A stretch of DNA of 64,000 nt, from assembly GCF_009767585.1 (NCBI RefSeq), contig NZ_WSNW01000001.1, positions 2,564,041 through 2,628,040 on the forward strand, read 5' to 3'. Both the position numbers and the translations under genes were made by a program. Numbering within the stretch: the first letter of the stretch is position 1; every line of letters begins with the position of its first letter. Below are positions 16,898 through 24,674 of the stretch, one piece after another. The notes beneath the pieces are model-generated. The model searched no databases and was not told the DNA's origin. It saw nothing but the letters and a program-made list of their open reading frames with translations. This stretch comes from Coprobacillus cateniformis (lineage in GTDB: Bacteria; Bacillota_I; Bacilli_A; Erysipelotrichales; Coprobacillaceae).

Positions 16898-16969
16898 AGC
16901 ATTTCCTCCTTGCGTGTATTCATTATAGATTATGAAAAAATAATGATTAAGTGATCATTATAATAAAGA

Positions 16970-16993
16970 AAAAAGGCAATTTTCATTGCCTTG
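16970..16993 (-). terminator. Terminator of the DUF885 gene
   Basis: AAGGCAATG and ATTGCCTT pair around a short loop, followed by TTTTTTC on the minus strand just after the DUF885 stop codon. Confidence 0.8.
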
Positions 16994-16996
16994 AAT

Positions 16997-18763
16997 TTAT
17001 TTATTCTCTTCAATATATTTATCTATATTGCGTTCAACAACATTAAATGGAGCAGTTCCACTTTTTAAAAGTGCCGTATGGAAATCTTTATCTTTGAATT
17101 TTGATCCGAGTTTATTTTCAGCATTTTCTTTTAAAGCATTTATTTCTTCATATCCAACATAGTAAGGCTGGAATGCAGATGGGTTTGCTTGTAGTTGGTA
17201 GTATTGACTTTTGAACTGTTCATCATCTTCTAAAGTTAAACCTTTAGTATTTAAGAAATCTTTAAATTGTTCAAATGACCAACCTTCATAATGAATGCCA
17301 ATATCTGCTAAAATAATAATACAATAAGTTGCCAATTCATTTTCTTTTGTCAGTTCCAAATAGTTTTGATCAATATCTGTTAAATATTTAAAGGCATAGT
17401 ATTGTGCATAAACAGCATAACCTTCAGAATAAGCAGAACTATTCGCTAATGCTTTGCGATAAGGAGAAGATATGTTTTCATACATATAGGCATATTGATA
17501 CATATGTCCAGGAAATCCTTCATGTGCAACAGTATGATAAGTTGAAACAGTTGAAACATCTGCTGAATTTGGATTGACACGCAATTGTTTCTTATCAGTT
17601 CCATCAAGTGGAGGAATATTAAAATAAGCAGCAACACCTGAAGATGAGGCAATTTCTTTATTGATATCTTCAATATGATAACTTCTATTTTTAACTTCAG
17701 GGAAATCATTAAATAAATTCTTTTGAATATCGTCTAACATTTCTGTGTAATTCTTATAATTTGTTTTTGGTTCTGACTTATTTATAATATTTGGATCCTT
17801 TGTAGCAACTGCCATTAAATTCTTCAAATGGCTATTGTATGCTTTTGTCATCATTGATTGAATATCAGATACTGATTTATTTGAACCAATGTTTTTCTGT
17901 AGTAATAACTCATAATATTCTTTTCCATTTTTAAACTTAGCATATCCTTCAGTATTATTTGTTCCTGATTTGAAAGATTTCATTGTGTCTCTAATATCTT
18001 CATAAGCAGGAATAAATGAATCTTTAAATGCCTGACTGAGTTGTTTTTTGTACTCAGTTCCTTTCTCTAGTGAAAGATTATCAATACTTTTTTTCATAGC
18101 TTCTAAAACTGCACTCTGATCTCCTTTTTTAATTACCTTATCACAGTATGCAATCACTTCATTAAGATCAGCCATCAACAAACCTTTTTCTTCCTGTTTC
18201 TTTGTATAATCCAAAGCACTATCCATATAGGGTTGAATATCATTGACAACAGAAATTAAATCTTTTACATCTTGTTCGTTACGTAACTGCCAGTCTGCTA
18301 ACATTGTTGGTAATTGATAATGAATACCAGTCATGCTTTCAAAGATTTGTTGATAATAATCAAATTTATCATCATTCAGTTTTTCATCTAATTCAGCTTG
18401 GAATTTAAAAATATCATATGTATCTTTTTGTTCATCTGTTAAATCGTCGCGATTAAATGTTTTGAATTCTTTAAGTACAGAAGCTTGATCTTCTTTGCTT
18501 TTTTTCAAATTTTCATCTGTAATACGAATTCCTAAATTGACATCAACTTGACTCATATCAACACCAAAATCTTTAGGATTGACCATAAATGTATGAGCAG
18601 TTGTATAGTCACTTTCCATTGTATTCACAAATTGTGTTTGAATGAATTCATCAAATTGTTTTTGAACTTCTTCATTGTTTTTTGTTTGCGGCTGACACCC
18701 TATTAATGAAATAGCCATGAAAGCAGATAATATAACTATTGAAAGTCTTTTTAAATATTTCAT
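16997..18763 (-). CDS. DUF885 lipoprotein, predicted metallopeptidase
   Basis: A 588-aa lipoprotein: signal peptide MKYLKRLSIVILSAFMAI with lipobox SLIGC, so it is anchored outside the membrane. The DUF885 body carries the zinc-like motif TVAHEGFPGHMYQY and a second conserved Glu in NSSAYSEGYAVYAQYY, as in M3/M32-like gluzincins. It probably degrades peptides outside the cell. The start is at 18763 (AAGGAGGAGAGATTT upstream); the open frame extends 17 codons further without support. It is monocistronic and divergent from the YitT gene. Confidence 0.85.
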   Translation of the reverse strand: MKYLKRLSIVILSAFMAISLIGCQPQTKNNEEVQKQFDEFIQTQFVNTMESDYTTAHTFMVNPKDFGVDMSQVDVNLGIRITDENLKKSKEDQASVLKEFKTFNRDDLTDEQKDTYDIFKFQAELDEKLNDDKFDYYQQIFESMTGIHYQLPTMLADWQLRNEQDVKDLISVVNDIQPYMDSALDYTKKQEEKGLLMADLNEVIAYCDKVIKKGDQSAVLEAMKKSIDNLSLEKGTEYKKQLSQAFKDSFIPAYEDIRDTMKSFKSGTNNTEGYAKFKNGKEYYELLLQKNIGSNKSVSDIQSMMTKAYNSHLKNLMAVATKDPNIINKSEPKTNYKNYTEMLDDIQKNLFNDFPEVKNRSYHIEDINKEIASSSGVAAYFNIPPLDGTDKKQLRVNPNSADVSTVSTYHTVAHEGFPGHMYQYAYMYENISSPYRKALANSSAYSEGYAVYAQYYAFKYLTDIDQNYLELTKENELATYCIIILADIGIHYEGWSFEQFKDFLNTKGLTLEDDEQFKSQYYQLQANPSAFQPYYVGYEEINALKENAENKLGSKFKDKDFHTALLKSGTAPFNVVERNIDKYIEENK

Positions 18764-18926
18764 AAATCTCTCCTCCTTGTTTATAAGTATAACTTGTTTT
18801 TTATATATCAGCAATGTAAATGGAATAAATCAAATGACTTATTTTTGTCATATTATAAAAATAATGATTATAATTGACATAAGTCGTGTTATAATAACTT
18901 TTGGTTTATTGAATAGGAGGGAGAGT

Positions 18927-19787
18927 ATGACTCTAAAAACAGTGAAGAATATTATTGGTATTCTTTTAGGAAATACGTTATATGCTTTAGCAGTTGTTTT
19001 ATTTATTGTTCCAAGTGGTCTCATAACAGGTGGTTCTACTGGTTTAGCGATTGCTGCTCATCATGTTTTTCAAATACCAATAACATTATTTGTTTCCATC
19101 TTTAATATAGGTATGTTTGCAATAGGTTTTTTTGTTTTAGGAAAAACATTTGCATTGACAACTTTAATCAGTACATTTTATTTTCCACTCATTTTAAGTG
19201 TCTTTGAACAAACAATTGGATATACAAAGATGACAAGTGACCCATTGTTAGCTGCCTTGTTTGGTGGAGTTATGATAGGAACAGCTATTGGACTTGTTAT
19301 TAAGTGTAATGCTTCAACTGGAGGAATGGATATTCCACCACTTGTCATTAATAAGAAAATGGGAATACCTGTTTCTGTTTCTATGTATGTTTTTGATTTT
19401 ATCATTTTGTTAATGCAAGTCTTTTATACTGATAAAGAAATGGTTTTATATGGGATTGTCTTAGTAGCGACATATACATTAGTATTGGATAAAGTTCTAG
19501 TATTTGGAAAAGCACAAACTGAAGTTATGATTGTTTCTAAAGAATATGAAAAGATTAATAATGTTATTATACAAGAGTTAGATAGAGGAACAACGATGTT
19601 AAAGTCTATTTCTGGTTATATGAAAAACGAATATCCAGTTGTTATGACTGTTGTATCTAACAGGGAATTACCAAAACTTAATGACTTAATATTGAATATT
19701 GATGAACATGCATTTATGGTTGTAAGTAAGGTCAATGAGGTTCGTGGTAGAGGCTTTACTTTTAAAAAAGAATATATTGAATCATAG
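18927..19787 (+). CDS. YitT family membrane protein (DUF161/DUF2179)
   Basis: A 286-aa integral membrane protein: five to six hydrophobic helices in residues 10-200 (NTLYALAVVLFIVPSGLITG is typical) followed by a cytoplasmic DUF2179 domain (TEVMIVSKEYEKINNVII...HAFMVVSKVNEVRGRGF). Function is unknown for the family; transport is usually assumed. AGGAGGGAGAGT precedes the ATG at 18927, which is preferred over the longer frame starting inside the divergent gene. A terminator follows directly. Confidence 0.87.
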   Translation: MTLKTVKNIIGILLGNTLYALAVVLFIVPSGLITGGSTGLAIAAHHVFQIPITLFVSIFNIGMFAIGFFVLGKTFALTTLISTFYFPLILSVFEQTIGYTKMTSDPLLAALFGGVMIGTAIGLVIKCNASTGGMDIPPLVINKKMGIPVSVSMYVFDFIILLMQVFYTDKEMVLYGIVLVATYTLVLDKVLVFGKAQTEVMIVSKEYEKINNVIIQELDRGTTMLKSISGYMKNEYPVVMTVVSNRELPKLNDLILNIDEHAFMVVSKVNEVRGRGFTFKKEYIES

Positions 19788-19813
19788 GGTCTTATCTTTG
19801 AGACCTTTTTTGT
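19785..19813 (+). terminator. Terminator of the YitT gene
   Basis: AGGGTCT and AGACCTT pair around a short loop and are followed by a T-run directly at the stop codon. Confidence 0.8.
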
Positions 19814-19905
19814 TATTTTGATCTATATATCTTAATAGATAATGTGAATCTTTTGAATAAGTCTTGAATTTGTAGTAGAATAATAATCATAAAGGAGTGA
19901 AGATA

Positions 19906-20724
19906 ATGAGTAATGAATGTAATCATGATTGTGGAGCGTGTCAAGAAGAGTGTGATGAAAAAAGTTTTCTAGCACCAATGAATGCTCACTCTCATGTTAA
20001 GAAAGTTATTGGTATTGTCAGTGGGAAAGGTGGTGTTGGTAAGTCTTCTATTACATCTTTATTAGCTGTTTTAAAACAAAGAGAAGGTCACAATGTTGCT
20101 ATATTAGATGGCGATATTACAGGTCCATCAATTGGTAAAACATTTGGTGTCGATGATACAGAAATTTATTCTAATGGAAAAGAGATTATTCCAGCCCAAA
20201 CTGCACATGGAATGAAAATCATGTCAACTAATCTTTTATTGGAGCATCCTGAAGATCCTGTTGTTTGGCGTGGTCCAATCTTAGCTGGAATGATTAAACA
20301 GTTTTGGACTGATGTCAAATGGGGTGAAATTGATTATATGTTCGTTGATATGCCACCAGGAACAGGTGATGTTCCATTAACTATATTCCAATCATTACCT
20401 CTTGACGGAATTGTCATTGTCACAAGTCCCCAAGAACTTGTGAGTATGATTGTTGGTAAAGCGGTGAATATGGCTAGACAAATGAATATTCCAATCTTAG
20501 GGATTGTTGAAAATATGAGTTATGTGAAATGTCCTGATTGTGGAAAGAAAATTTTTGTATTTGGAAAAAGTCATTTAGAAGATGTTATACATAAGTATGA
20601 TTTGAATGTTTTAGGACAGATACCATTAGATAGTGAATTAACAAAGTTAAGCGATATGGGAATGATTGAAGAATATGAATCAGATTGGCTAACTGAATTG
20701 AATACAAAAGTTAGGGAGTTTTAA
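19906..20724 (+). CDS. Mrp/ApbC/NBP35-type iron-sulfur carrier ATPase
   Basis: A 272-aa P-loop ATPase. The deviant Walker A is GIVSGKGGVGKSS, switch regions include DMPPGTGDVPL, and a metal-binding CPDCGKK lies near the C-terminus. The N-terminus adds a Cys-rich segment (CNHDCGACQEEC) as in NBP35-like members. These proteins hold and transfer Fe-S clusters to apo-proteins. The start at 19906 follows AAAGGAGTGAAGATA. It is a single-gene unit with its own upstream spacer. Confidence 0.88.
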   Translation: MSNECNHDCGACQEECDEKSFLAPMNAHSHVKKVIGIVSGKGGVGKSSITSLLAVLKQREGHNVAILDGDITGPSIGKTFGVDDTEIYSNGKEIIPAQTAHGMKIMSTNLLLEHPEDPVVWRGPILAGMIKQFWTDVKWGEIDYMFVDMPPGTGDVPLTIFQSLPLDGIVIVTSPQELVSMIVGKAVNMARQMNIPILGIVENMSYVKCPDCGKKIFVFGKSHLEDVIHKYDLNVLGQIPLDSELTKLSDMGMIEEYESDWLTELNTKVREF

Positions 20725-20807
20725 AAGAAATGAGAGTATTTTTTATGAATAATATGTTATGGATCATTCGATTTTCATAAATAGAAACATGAGTTATTTG
20801 TAAACGC

Positions 20808-20837
20808 TTGTAGAAAATAGATAAATTATGATATAAT
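20808..20837 (+). promoter_or_regulatory. Sigma-A-type promoter before hairpin transcript
   Basis: TTGTAG (20808-20813), an 18-nt spacer and TATAAT (20832-20837). It overlaps a cre-like palindrome TGTAAACGCTTGTA at 20799-20812. Confidence 0.5.
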
Positions 20838-20843
20838 TTATCG

Positions 20844-20947
20844 TGTATAAAAGTTCGTAAATGTTCACTTTTACGAACTGATAAAAATAGCATATATTTT
20901 GTTGATTTACCATGCTTTTTCTAAGGAAATTGCATGGTTTTTTTGTG
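20844..20947 (+). ncRNA. Candidate small RNA or leader with perfect hairpin and terminator
   Basis: After the promoter comes a perfect 10-bp stem, AGTTCGTAAA (20852-20861) with TTTACGAACT (20870-20879) around an 8-nt loop. A terminator follows (ACCATGC 20909-20915 with GCATGGT 20932-20938, then a T-run). No reading frame fits inside. It could be a trans-acting small RNA, an attenuated leader for the decayed sequence downstream, or a protein operator in the hairpin. Confidence 0.45.
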
Positions 20948-21378
20948 TGAACTTTAATGAACCAAGGAAGGGGGAGAGAGATTATGTCTTCTATCTGTAC
21001 AATTCAAATATAGCTAAGAAGATGGACATTGATGAAGACAGATTCTTATCATTTAAGGATTAGATATAGAAAGAATGACAATTAAGGAAAAAACAGCGAT
21101 GATTTCTATAAATCTGAAGTATGAAACAAAAGTAGAATTTAAGCTGAAGGATAGAATTCTTGGGAAAGTAGAGTGTCCATGCAGAGAAAGTAAAATTTAG
21201 GGACTGTATGAATAAAGATGCTATGATATTGGATATATAGATAGAGCAAAGGGGAGTATATATGTTCAATATTGCTCATAAAGGCAGTTATAAGACTGGA
21301 GTGGGTCTGTAAATTATCTTGTGTAACATTAATAAATAATTTGATTGTTTTTGATATGATCAAAAGAAGAGGTAAATT
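20948..21378 (+). other. Degraded region with only short frames
   Basis: A strong GGAAGGGGGAGAGAG box precedes an ATG at about 20984 whose frame stops after some ten codons. A further 41-codon frame (21075-21200, starting MTIKEKTAM) and others are broken. The base composition suggests a decayed gene, but no family is recognised. Confidence 0.3.
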
Positions 21379-21837
21379 ATGAAAAGATTATTAAAATTAG
21401 GAATGTGTATAATGATAGCAGCAGTTGTATTAAATGGTTGTGGAGGAGGAGATTCTAAAATTGAAACAGTAGTATACGAAGGTGAGATTAATGGAACTAA
21501 GATTTCAAGCACAATTAATTATTTAGGAGATCGTGTTTTAAAACAGAAAACTGTCTCTGTAATGAACTTTGCAGATTTAGGAATTACAAAAGATGAAATG
21601 GAACAAACAGTTGAACAGTATAAAAAGCTTTATGATATAAAAGGGGTCAATTATAGAGCTGATATAACTGGTGATAAAATAACTGAAACAACAATAATAG
21701 ATTATGAAACAGCAGATTTCTATGATTTAAAAGCAGCTAAAATCATTACTGGTGCAAAAAAAGATGGTAAAATACTGTATGTAAGTTATGAACAGACAGT
21801 GAAAAATTTAGAAAGTACTGGATTAACAAAAAAATAG
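21379..21837 (+). CDS. DUF1307/YehR-like lipoprotein
   Basis: A 152-aa secreted lipoprotein: signal peptide with lipobox VVLNGC at residues 16-21, then a compact domain with IETVVYEGEINGTKIS and NYLGDRVLKQKT. YehR/DUF1307 members have this layout and are of unknown function. GAAGAGGTAAATT precedes the ATG. A strong terminator follows, so it is probably monocistronic. Confidence 0.72.
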   Translation: MKRLLKLGMCIMIAAVVLNGCGGGDSKIETVVYEGEINGTKISSTINYLGDRVLKQKTVSVMNFADLGITKDEMEQTVEQYKKLYDIKGVNYRADITGDKITETTIIDYETADFYDLKAAKIITGAKKDGKILYVSYEQTVKNLESTGLTKK

Positions 21838-21859
21838 AGTTTATATAAAATAACTATAC

Positions 21860-21892
21860 CGTTCTCATAACCTGTAGGTTATGAGACTTTTA
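21860..21892 (+). terminator. Terminator of the DUF1307 gene
   Basis: CTCATAACC and GGTTATGAG form a 9-bp stem with a TGTA loop, followed by a T-rich stretch. Confidence 0.85.
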
Positions 21893-21996
21893 TTATTCAC
21901 AATCATAGGTATTTGACATCGTTTAGGGAGATGAATATGAATTTAATAGTTTATTTATGCAGCATCAACAACAACTTCATAATATGGAAGTAGGAT

Positions 21997-22083
21997 ATGT
22001 TAGAAGAAGTTTGCCTTTATTGTGGTGCTCTATTAGATCTATCACAGACAACTTATTGTGATTATTGCCAGAGAAATATTTAA
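21997..22083 (+). CDS. Tiny zinc-ribbon protein or remnant
   Basis: A 28-codon frame, MLEEVCLYCGALLDL through TTYCDYCQRNI, with two CxxC pairs spaced like a zinc ribbon. The ribosome binding site is weak. It may be the remnant of one of the longer zinc-ribbon proteins common in this window or a true micro-protein. It lies in a 390-bp gap with no other gene. Confidence 0.35.
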   Translation: MLEEVCLYCGALLDLSQTTYCDYCQRNI

Positions 22084-22229
22084 GTGAAAACAACAATGTA
22101 TCAAGATGATAAATTAGTGAGATTAAGTGTTTCATAAAAATAACCAATTATTACTAGTTTATATTTGATTGTTGTTTAATCTAAAATTTGTTAAAATAGA
22201 TATAGTATAAAATGATGGAGGGAAAGATT

Positions 22230-23357
22230 ATGGCTATTATTGATTTGGTAAAATATGATGCTTCACCTGATGTGTTTGCATGGAAATATCCTGATCAGGA
22301 ATTGAGTACGTGGACACAATTAATTGTGAATGAATCACAAGAAGCATTGTTATATAAAGGTGGAAAAGCCTTGGATTTATTTAGTCCAGGACGTCATGTT
22401 TTAGAAACAGCGAATATACCTTTGTTAACAAAATTGATTGGTTTACCTTTTGGAGGAAAATCACCATTTACTGCTGAGGTTTGGTTTGTCAATAAAACAG
22501 TATCTATGGATATTAAGTGGGGAACACCGTCTCCTATTCAATTGCAAGATCCAAAGTATAAAGTTTTTTTACCAGTTCGTTCTTATGGGCAATTTGCAAT
22601 ACGAATAGAAGATTCAAGAAAATTTTTAACTGAGTTGGTTGGGACATTGCCTTATTTTGATAAAGAGCAGGTTACAAGTTATTTTAAAGGAGTTTATCTA
22701 ACAAAAGTCAAAGATGCCATTTCTTCATATATTATTAAAAATGGTATTAGTGTTTTAGAAATTAATGCTTCTTTAGAAGAGTTATCAGATTATATTCAAG
22801 AAAAAATGGTGCCTGAAATGGCTGAATATGGTATTAAGATTGTGAATTTTAATATTAATGATATTAGTGTACCAGAAGATGATTCGGCAGTTAAAAAATT
22901 GAAAGATGCTTTAGCTAAACGTGCTGAAATGGATATTATTGGTTATAGTTATCAACAAGAAAGATCATTTGATACATTAGAAGGTGCTGCTAAAAATGAA
23001 GGTGGTGCTGGAGGAATGATGGGGGCTGGAATTGGTCTTGGTATGGGCGTTGGTATTGGTGGACCAATGGGACAGCAAGTTGGTGGTTTAACAAGTCAGA
23101 TTGATACATCTACAAAAATGAAAGAATGTCCAAAATGTCATCAAAAAATTGCAGAAAATGTGAAGTTCTGTCCAATGTGTGGTGCTGATACAAGAATCAC
23201 TGATGTTAAAGAATGTCCACACTGTCATGTCAATATACCAGCACATGCAAAGTTCTGCCCTGAATGCGGAAAACCTCTTCAAAAGAATTGTCCAAAATGT
23301 GGTCTGGAAGTTGGGTCGAATATAAAGTTCTGTCCTGAATGTGGTGAAAAATTATGA
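22230..23357 (+). CDS. SPFH-domain protein with C-terminal zinc ribbons (YdjI-like)
   Basis: A 375-aa protein. Residues 1-250 form the SPFH/virion-core-like domain seen in YdjI (VNESQEALLYKGGKALDLF, LETANIPLLTKLIGLPFGG). A Gly/Met-rich linker follows, then three double-Cys zinc ribbons (CPKCHQKI...CPMCGAD, CPHCHVNI...CPECGK, CPKCGLEV...CPECGEKL). Such proteins sit at membranes and act in membrane organisation or phage/PspA-like stress responses. The start at 22230 follows GGAGGGAAAGATT. Its stop overlaps the next gene's start (ATGATGA), so the two are coupled. Confidence 0.85.
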   Translation: MAIIDLVKYDASPDVFAWKYPDQELSTWTQLIVNESQEALLYKGGKALDLFSPGRHVLETANIPLLTKLIGLPFGGKSPFTAEVWFVNKTVSMDIKWGTPSPIQLQDPKYKVFLPVRSYGQFAIRIEDSRKFLTELVGTLPYFDKEQVTSYFKGVYLTKVKDAISSYIIKNGISVLEINASLEELSDYIQEKMVPEMAEYGIKIVNFNINDISVPEDDSAVKKLKDALAKRAEMDIIGYSYQQERSFDTLEGAAKNEGGAGGMMGAGIGLGMGVGIGGPMGQQVGGLTSQIDTSTKMKECPKCHQKIAENVKFCPMCGADTRITDVKECPHCHVNIPAHAKFCPECGKPLQKNCPKCGLEVGSNIKFCPECGEKL

Positions 23358-23995
23358 TGAAAGCGAATAAGCTTTTTTCAGTTCTGGGAATGATTATAAC
23401 AATTGTTACAGCACTTGCTTTATTTTTTATGGGAGTTAACTCATATATTATTGTGAATATTGTTTGTACTGAATTGTTAGCAACCTTTACACTTTATCGT
23501 GCTTTATCATTACAAAAGATTGAAAGAGCATTTCTCATTCCTGGACTACTTGTTATTTCATTGATGATGGTTGTAGTCATGGCAGTTGTCTCTTTGCTAG
23601 GTTATATTACAATTGGATTGATTGTACTTATCTATGGAGGGGCTTTGATAGGATATACACTTGTTCTTTATTTTGCAAAACGTATGTATATGCAATCTCA
23701 TCAGCTAAACAGTCAATTAAGTCAATTACAGACTTGTTTAGATATACTCCAACAATTTAAGGGGTTAGATATTGATGAAAAATGTCTAAATCAAATACCT
23801 TCATTAATTCAGTCTTTGAAATCATTAGATGTTTCAAGAGATATAGATTTGAATTCGCTTGCCAATGCATTGCTTTATTTTCAAAATCATTATCAAGATG
23901 AAGATTTTGAAATCAATCAAGAATTCCAACATATTGAAATTCAAATTGAACAATATCAAATTCTATCTCAACAAGCTAAATATGGAAAGGTTTAA
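23354..23995 (+). CDS. Membrane protein of the SPFH operon, unknown family
   Basis: A 213-aa protein with four hydrophobic helices (about residues 7-100) and a soluble, helical C-terminal half rich in Gln, Leu and Ser (LNSQLSQLQTCLDILQQF), likely a coiled coil. The start overlaps the previous gene's stop. I do not recognise a family. Operon context suggests a partner of the SPFH protein at the membrane. Confidence 0.7.
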   Translation: MMKANKLFSVLGMIITIVTALALFFMGVNSYIIVNIVCTELLATFTLYRALSLQKIERAFLIPGLLVISLMMVVVMAVVSLLGYITIGLIVLIYGGALIGYTLVLYFAKRMYMQSHQLNSQLSQLQTCLDILQQFKGLDIDEKCLNQIPSLIQSLKSLDVSRDIDLNSLANALLYFQNHYQDEDFEINQEFQHIEIQIEQYQILSQQAKYGKV

Positions 23996-24001
23996 CTATT
24001 T

Positions 24002-24646
24002 ATGAAAAAATCAAAATCCTGGACACTTATTATTGTTTTATTAATCTTTGTATGGCCAGTCGGACTCTTTTTCTTGATTCAAAAATTAAGAGATGATAAA
24101 ACAGCAGTCTTTGAAAAATCATCAACATTGAAATATATATCATTCGCTTTAATGGGTTTTGGTGTTATTTCTATTTTTATGACTTTAACAGGCCAAATGA
24201 CACAGACTGTAGATGGCGTAAAAACTGTTGTCACTGGCAGTGATATGCTTTTCTATATTGTTGTTAGTCTTCTATTTATCGCAGGAGGATTGCTGCTATT
24301 TAAAAAATGTTTATCAATTGAGGAAGAGAGAAAACGTTATCGTGATTATATTTCACTCATTGTTAATTCGAATATAATATCTATACCACAAATTTCATCT
24401 GCTCGAGCAGTTTCATCAACGCAGGTAGCACACGATTTACAGGTCATGATTGATAAAGGTTATTTTCAAAATGCTTATATAGATAAAACAAAACAATGTA
24501 TTGTCTTGGGAACTTACGAGAATGTTTCAACAGGTCAGGAACTTAATCATGCTTCACATATGGCTGTTTGTCCAGGGTGTGGAGCACATAATATTGTTAT
24601 AGGGGATGGAAGTCAATGTGAATATTGTGGTACAATTCTCCATTAA
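24002..24646 (+). CDS. Membrane protein with winged-helix-like region and zinc ribbon
   Basis: A 214-aa protein. It has membrane segments at about 7-26, 46-62 and 80-100. A region at about 118-150 (IPQISSARAVSSTQVAHDL) looks like a small helix-turn-helix/PCI-type fold. A C-terminal zinc ribbon has CPGCGAHN and CEYCGT. It follows the preceding gene by 6 nt and ends the three-gene operon. Function is unknown. Confidence 0.7.
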   Translation: MKKSKSWTLIIVLLIFVWPVGLFFLIQKLRDDKTAVFEKSSTLKYISFALMGFGVISIFMTLTGQMTQTVDGVKTVVTGSDMLFYIVVSLLFIAGGLLLFKKCLSIEEERKRYRDYISLIVNSNIISIPQISSARAVSSTQVAHDLQVMIDKGYFQNAYIDKTKQCIVLGTYENVSTGQELNHASHMAVCPGCGAHNIVIGDGSQCEYCGTILH

Positions 24647-24674
24647 AAAAGAAATAACATCTTGTTATTTCTTA
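24645..24674. terminator. Bidirectional terminator
   Basis: AAGAAATAACA and TGTTATTTCTT pair between the convergent zinc-ribbon gene and the PRD regulator gene, overlapping the regulator's stop codon. Confidence 0.8.

Noticed and set aside
18717..18926. N-terminal extension of the YitT protein
   Set aside because: It begins inside the divergent DUF885 signal-peptide region, without a ribosome binding site; AGGAGGGAGAGT marks 18927.
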